Of a DNA stretch of 8,571 bases, positions 5,716 to 8,571 are shown in pieces. Below the pieces are notes generated by a model, which worked only from the letters and a program-made list of their open reading frames with translations, did no database searches and was not told where the DNA came from. Made by a program: the position numbers and the translations under genes. The stretch is from Thermoleophilia bacterium. Its GTDB lineage: Bacteria; Actinomycetota; Thermoleophilia; Gaiellales; Gaiellaceae. The DNA is taken from assembly GCA_016844515.1 (NCBI GenBank), contig JAERMP010000088.1, positions 1 through 8,571 on the forward strand. Direction: 5' to 3'. Position 1 is the stretch's first letter. Each line of letters starts with the position of its first letter.

Positions 5716-6477
5716 TCAGCTGAGGCCGCTCTCGAAGCCTGCAGCGCGCGTCCAGTGAACCTGCGTCTCCCACAGCCGCCGGTACTCAGCAGCGGTGAGG
5801 AGTGAACGCACCTCGTCGACCAGGGGCAGCCGCTCGTCGTCGGGGAGGTCGGCGAGCCAGCCCATAGAGGCGTAGAACGCCACCAGCCCGTCGCGGTCGA
5901 GCGTCTGCGGATTCGGCAGCCGCACCTCCTGGAGCGGCTCGAAGGTGGGCTCCGCCAGCGGCCACTCGCCCGTCGCGTAGCGGGGACCTCCGAGGTCGAG
6001 GGGGATGTAGCTCACCTCACTCGGGCCTCGTTCGGTCAAGAGTTCCTCCGCCGTCGCTGTCGACGGCTCCCAGGGCCCCGCTGGGACGTTCCACATCAGC
6101 GCGACGGCGCCTTGGGGACGCAGGACGCGGGCGATCTCGGCGACAGCACGCTCGTCGTCAAACGTGTGGAACGCCTGCGCTGCGAAGATGGCGTCGACCG
6201 ACGCATCTGCGAGCGGGATCGCCTGGGCGGTTCCGGGAAGTGCCTCGGCCCCCGGGCAGATCGTCTCTAGGATGCGGTGCATCGCCTCGGCCGGCTCGAC
6301 GGCGACCACGCGGTCGAACGCGGGCACGAGCAGCCGCGTGAGCTTCCCCGTGCCCGCGCCCAAGTCGAGCACGGTCGCGGTCGGCAGGAGGCCGGGGACG
6401 TCGACGACATCGGGCGGCCAGCCGGGACGGCCGCGCTCGTAGTCGTCGGCCCAGCCATCGCCGCTACCAGTCGGCAT
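5716..6477 (-). CDS. class I SAM-dependent methyltransferase (Methyltransf_11 type)
   Basis: 253 residues from the ATG at 6477-6475. Motif I is TVLDLGAGTGKLT (35-47), the glycine-rich SAM-binding loop. E61 in VVAVEPAEAMHRIL follows beta-2 and should bind the ribose hydroxyls. The stretch IPLADASVDAIFAAQAFHTF (87-106) covers motifs II/III and ARVLRPQGAVALMWN (116-130) is the usual beta-5 region. The N-terminal ADDYERGRPGWPP (10-22) is typical of this subgroup. The acceptor substrate cannot be read from sequence. An ORF extension to 6540 adds 21 residues without family character, so the internal ATG is preferred. Its ribosome-binding signal is poor (GGAG only 2 nt before the ATG). A TACAGT hexamer at 6509-6504 on the minus strand is a possible -10. 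No functionally linked neighbour is seen. Confidence 0.9.
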   Translation of the reverse strand: MPTGSGDGWADDYERGRPGWPPDVVDVPGLLPTATVLDLGAGTGKLTRLLVPAFDRVVAVEPAEAMHRILETICPGAEALPGTAQAIPLADASVDAIFAAQAFHTFDDERAVAEIARVLRPQGAVALMWNVPAGPWEPSTATAEELLTERGPSEVSYIPLDLGGPRYATGEWPLAEPTFEPLQEVRLPNPQTLDRDGLVAFYASMGWLADLPDDERLPLVDEVRSLLTAAEYRRLWETQVHWTRAAGFESGLS

Positions 6478-6582
6478 GCTCCAGGTATTCGGCAACGCGG
6501 GCGACTGTACAGAGCAGACGACTGAGAGGGACGTCAGCAAACCTCGCAGCGCGTACGAACGAGGCAGTCAACGCGCACGGGC

Positions 6583-6610
6583 TCGGGGGACATTCGTGAA
6601 CACCGGGCCA
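6583..6610 (+). repeat. interspersed 28-nt repeat, copy 9 (diverged)
   Basis: Left arm TCGGGGGACATT, middle CGTGAA, right arm CACCGGGCCA (four changes). It is in the divergent gap between the methyltransferase and VOC genes and is the most diverged of the ten. The remaining roughly 300-nt gap (6478-6774) shows no confident gene; see the doubtful ORF at 6621-6716. Confidence 0.85.
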
Positions 6611-6620
6611 CTCGTCGTAC

Positions 6621-6716
6621 TTATCCCTCCAATCTGACCTCCGGGTGTATCGCGTAACGAAGGCATCCGATATGCGCGAGGTAGTACGTCACGTCTCGCG
6701 GTGCGATCTTCGTCAC
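6621..6716 (-). CDS. doubtful 31-codon ORF
   Basis: A minus-strand GTG frame reads VTKIAPRDVTYYLAHIGC and ends RYAIHPEVRLEG before TAA at 6623-6621. The frame stays open upstream into the VOC region without a better start. Its composition looks protein-like and the end is clean, so it may be a remnant or a small gene, but there is no clear ribosome-binding site and no family is recognised. Confidence 0.15.
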   Translation of the reverse strand: MTKIAPRDVTYYLAHIGCLRYAIHPEVRLEG

Positions 6717-6774
6717 AGTCAGCGCGTGGCCCCAATACCTCCACGAACGCGCGGCGTTCGTCAGACTTCGCCAG

Positions 6775-7173
6775 GTGCAGCCGGAGGAGTGGGATTGGTC
6801 GCGGACTGTGGTCGACCACGTTGACCTCCATGCGAGCGACTTCTCTCAGAGCGTTCGGTTCTACGACACAGTTCTCGCGCCGCTCGGGATTCCCAAGTTG
6901 TATGAGCGCGACGACGAGGCGTGCTTCACTCACGTCAACGTTGTTGCTCGTACGCCGCCCACGAACGATCTCCATCTCTGTTTCTACACGCGCTCGAAGG
7001 ACGAGGTTGATGCATTTCACCGTGCCGGAGTGGAAGCGGGCTTCCGCTCGAACGGAGCGCCGGGCTATCGCACCTACGCGCCAGGCTATTACGCCGCATA
7101 CCTTCTCGACCCGGATGGAAACAACATCGAGGCGCTCTACCGAGACGTAGGCAATCCGGGTCACGCGGCGTAG
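6775..7173 (+). CDS. VOC-superfamily (glyoxalase/dioxygenase-fold) protein
   Basis: 132 residues if the GTG at 6775 is used, 121 from the GTG at 6808. One pair of beta-alpha-beta-beta-beta modules is visible: VDHVDLHASDFSQSVRFYDT (13-32) opens the first, and KDEVDAFHRAGVEAGF (75-90) through YYAAYLLDPDGNNIEALYRD (105-124) forms the second. The expected metal ligands are H15, H67 (in LHLCF) and E119, all present, so a metal-dependent lyase, isomerase or dioxygenase activity is plausible. The substrate is unknown, and resistance-type or detoxification roles are common in the family. Neither start has a good Shine-Dalgarno, so the start is uncertain. Third-position G/C is about 75% over the first 60 codons by hand count, clearly below the MBL-like gene, hinting at a separate origin. 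Confidence 0.88.
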   Translation: MQPEEWDWSRTVVDHVDLHASDFSQSVRFYDTVLAPLGIPKLYERDDEACFTHVNVVARTPPTNDLHLCFYTRSKDEVDAFHRAGVEAGFRSNGAPGYRTYAPGYYAAYLLDPDGNNIEALYRDVGNPGHAA

Positions 7174-7227
7174 CCGGCAACCGCGTTCTGTCGTTCTGCT
7201 CGACGCTACCGAGATCTTGGGCGCGCG

Positions 7228-7255
7228 TCAGGGGACATTCCCGCACACTCGGGCA
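7228..7255 (+). repeat. interspersed 28-nt repeat, copy 10
   Basis: Left arm TCAGGGGACATT (one change), middle CCCGCA, right arm CACTCGGGCA (one change). It lies between two + strand genes, 54 nt after the VOC stop and 141 nt before the SnoaL-like start. Confidence 0.95.
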
Positions 7256-7359
7256 GGCGACAGGCCTGTCCGTCGAGGGCCGGATTGGCCTTCCGGGGAT
7301 AGTGGGGATCGGGACATCACCACGCGGGGCGAACCTACGCGGGCTCAGCTCAGCAACCC

Positions 7360-7365
7360 TATGAT
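7360..7365 (+). promoter_or_regulatory. -10 hexamer TATGAT for the SnoaL-like gene
   Basis: TATGAT is one base from the sigma-70 type consensus TATAAT. Transcription from about 7372 would leave a leader of roughly 25 nt carrying the Shine-Dalgarno. No clear -35 is seen. It lies between repeat copy 10 and the gene, so the unit seems to carry its own promoter. Confidence 0.5.
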
Positions 7366-7383
7366 CGCCGCACCAACCCGTCC

Positions 7384-7390
7384 AAGGAGG
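7384..7390 (+). promoter_or_regulatory. ribosome-binding site AAGGAGG that fixes the start at 7397
   Basis: AAGGAGG lies 6 nt before the ATG at 7397. It decides against an upstream in-frame start at 7217, whose extra 60 codons run through repeat copy 10 and the promoter. Confidence 0.9.
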
Positions 7391-7396
7391 AAAACG

Positions 7397-7816
7397 ATGG
7401 ATCACGCAGCCACGATGCAGCGCATGTACGACCTTCTCAACGCCGGCGACGTCGACGGCTTTGGCGATGGGCTCGCCGACGACTTCGTTGACCATGAGGA
7501 GCTGCCCGACCTTGCGCCGACGAAGGAGGGGGTCAAGGCCTTCTTCCGGATGTACATCGCAGCGTTCCCCGACCTGCGTCTGGACGCAGAGGACATTTTG
7601 CCGAGTGGCGACAAGGTCGTCGCTCGTGCGAGGGCGACCGGAACCCATCAAGGCGAGTTCATGGGCATGCCGGCAACGGGGAAGGCCGTCGACGTACAGC
7701 TCATCGACATCATCCGCTTCGGCGACGACGGGCTCGCGTACGAGCACTGGGGAGTCTTCGACACGATGGCGATGATGCAGCAGCTCGGCGCGGTGCCCGA
7801 GGGCCCTCCGGCCTAG
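7397..7816 (+). CDS. SnoaL-like (NTF2-fold) protein
   Basis: 139 residues, the size of a single SnoaL-like polyketide-cyclase/ester-cyclase domain of the NTF2 superfamily. The N-terminal helix MQRMYDLLNAGDVDGF (7-22) is followed by LADDFVDHEELPDL (26-39), VKAFFRMYIAAFPDLRLDAEDILPSGDKVVARARATGTHQGEFMG (46-90) and a C-terminal strand pair around IIRFGDDGLAYEHWGVFD (105-122). The signature AAFPDLR and GTHQGEFMGMPATGK segments are classic for the actinobacterial subgroup. These proteins form a cone-shaped barrel whose pocket binds small hydrophobic molecules; many have no known substrate. No polyketide genes are nearby, so a cyclase role in an antibiotic pathway is not supported. It has its own -10 and ribosome-binding site. 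A hairpin overlaps the stop codon. Confidence 0.92.
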   Translation: MDHAATMQRMYDLLNAGDVDGFGDGLADDFVDHEELPDLAPTKEGVKAFFRMYIAAFPDLRLDAEDILPSGDKVVARARATGTHQGEFMGMPATGKAVDVQLIDIIRFGDDGLAYEHWGVFDTMAMMQQLGAVPEGPPA

Positions 7817-7857
7817 ACGCCTCTGCCGGTCACCGATCGCGAAGCGACACGTCTGGC
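7811..7857 (+). terminator. nested hairpin over the SnoaL-like stop codon
   Basis: GCC-T-AGACG (7811-7819) can pair with CGTCTGGC (7850-7857) with one bulged T, and inside it TCGC-GAA-GCGA (7837-7847) forms a small stem. There is no T-tract. It ends 15 nt before repeat copy 11. Tentative terminator. Confidence 0.3.
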
Positions 7858-7872
7858 GGCATCCGCGGCGGC

Positions 7873-7900
7873 TCAAGGGACATTCCCGCACACTCGCGCA
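7873..7900 (+). repeat. interspersed 28-nt repeat, copy 11 (consensus copy)
   Basis: Left arm TCAAGGGACATT, middle CCCGCA and right arm CACTCGCGCA all match the consensus exactly. It lies between the convergent SnoaL-like gene and the APH pseudogene. Confidence 0.97.
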
Positions 7901-7973
7901 CCCCGCGATTACATCACTGGTCAACTCTCCAACCGGCCTTAGAGCAGCTGCGGGGCGTCGGCCATCGGTCCGC

Positions 7974-8571
7974 TCAGAGCCTCTGTCGGATCCCTGCTAG
8001 GCCGCGCTCGATGTGCGCCGGCTGGTTCGTGAACAGGCCGTAGTGCGCCTCGTACCACGGCCCGAGGCGATGGTAGAACTGAGCCCGGCGGCGGAGGTCG
8101 GGATCGACCTCCCAGTCCGCGAACGGGCCGTTCAGCAGCCAGGCGTAGTCGAGGGCGGGATCGCCCAGACGCACGTCACCCCAGTCGATCACGCCGGCGA
8201 GGCGGCCGTCGCGCACGAGGAGATGCTCAGGACCGAGGTCCGCGTGGATGAGTGCCGGCTCGAAATCCACGAGCGTTTCCACGTCGCCGAAGAGTCGCTT
8301 CGCCTGTGGCCGCCGGTCTGTGTCGAGGAGGGGAAGCACGAGCCGAGTCGGGACGCTCCATAGGCAGCCCGGACGGGTCGAGCGCATGGAGCACCTCGAG
8401 GAACGCACGAACCCCGTCGGCGTCCTCGTCGACGAGCGGCTCGCCGCGGATCAAGCGGTAGCCGACGAAGAGCGGATTGCGCGAGATGTGCTCGAACGAA
8501 GGGAGATCCACCGGGAGTGCAGGAGCGAGCGCCGGCAGCACCACGATCTCGACCTCGAGCGCCTCCTCGAC
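7974..8571 (-). pseudogene. aminoglycoside phosphotransferase-family gene, frameshifted, N-terminus off the right edge
   Basis: Two minus-strand frames carry successive parts of one APH-family kinase. The frame from 8571 to about 8344 reads VEIVVLPALAPALPVDLPSF, then SRNPLFVGYRLIRGEPL and FLEVLHALDPSGLPMERPDS, the end of the N-lobe and hinge. The other frame, from about 8345 to 7974, reads RLVLPLLDTDRRPQAKRLFG, then the catalytic loop HADLGPEHLL (8246-8217), VIDWGDVRLGDPALDYAWLL with the metal-binding Asp, and a normal helical C-terminus. Catalytic Asp residues are intact, so decay is recent or the shift is a sequencing error. From memory, homologues have about a dozen more residues between ERPDW and VLPLLD, so the lesion may be a small deletion that also shifts frame. 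Such kinases phosphorylate aminoglycosides, macrolides or unknown small molecules; the substrate is not assignable. Confidence 0.85.

Noticed and set aside
7311..7330. Second repeat-like GGGACATCACCACGCG after copy 10
   Set aside because: Only the GGGACAT part matches; no right arm.
7588..7607. Repeat-like GAGGACATTTTGCCGAG inside the SnoaL-like gene
   Set aside because: It encodes the conserved EDILPSG of the protein and the right arm does not match.
653..7900. CRISPR array
   Set aside because: Copies are 0.5-1.2 kb apart with whole genes between them; no short spacers and no cas genes.
653..7900. Integron attC sites
   Set aside because: The repeats lack the RYYYAAC and GTTRRRY core sites and are much shorter than attC; no integrase is in the window.
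6935..7924. 329-codon minus-strand ORF
   Set aside because: It spans the VOC and SnoaL-like genes antisense and two repeat copies (giving VRECPL peptides); a shadow frame.
1..8571. tRNA, rRNA, insertion sequence or transposase
   Set aside because: No recognisable tRNA or rRNA sequence, transposase motif or long terminal inverted repeats found on reading both strands.

Overview
This is a high-GC window, almost certainly from an actinobacterium. The gene content (GYD, DsrE, DUF1801, MBL-like and APH proteins), the strong G/C preference at third codon positions, and several GTG starts preceded at 6-7 nt by a TAnnnT hexamer (leaderless style) fit soil Actinomycetota such as Thermoleophilia. That placement is an inference; no marker gene is present.

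Layout, left to right: partial DUF1801 protein (-), GYD-domain protein (-), metallo-beta-lactamase-fold-like protein (+), proline iminopeptidase (+), PD40 beta-propeller lipoprotein (-), all-helical protein of unknown function with a HEPN-like RNxxxH motif (-), DsrE-family protein (+), class I SAM methyltransferase (-), VOC/glyoxalase-fold protein (+), SnoaL-like protein (+), and a frameshifted aminoglycoside-phosphotransferase-family gene running off the right edge (-). There are no operons. Neighbours are functionally unrelated, orientation switches often, and several genes show their own promoter-like or Shine-Dalgarno signal. No RNA gene, transposase, integrase or CRISPR array is visible.

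The striking feature is a short interspersed repeat of about 28 nt. Its left arm is TCAAGGGACATT, its 6-nt middle varies (CCCGCA, CCTGAA or TCCGAT types), and its right arm is CACTCGCGCA. Ten copies occur, one at every gene boundary in the window, and all ten point the same way on the + strand whichever way the flanking genes read. The DNA between the first and last copies therefore splits into nine consecutive units of one gene plus one repeat, 0.5 to 1.2 kb each. Convergent, divergent and tandem junctions all carry a copy, so a simple promoter or terminator role does not fit. Possible explanations are a genome-wide intergenic repeat family with replication-type polarity, a protein-binding or uptake-type site, or a recombination site that separates exchangeable single-gene cassettes. 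The sequence alone does not decide among these.

Secondary points are the broken APH gene, the possible HEPN protein, two small doubtful reading frames beside repeats, and a long imperfect hairpin next to copy 5. Automatic gene calling here is misled by the repeat, because its reverse strand carries an ATG and creates false N-termini.
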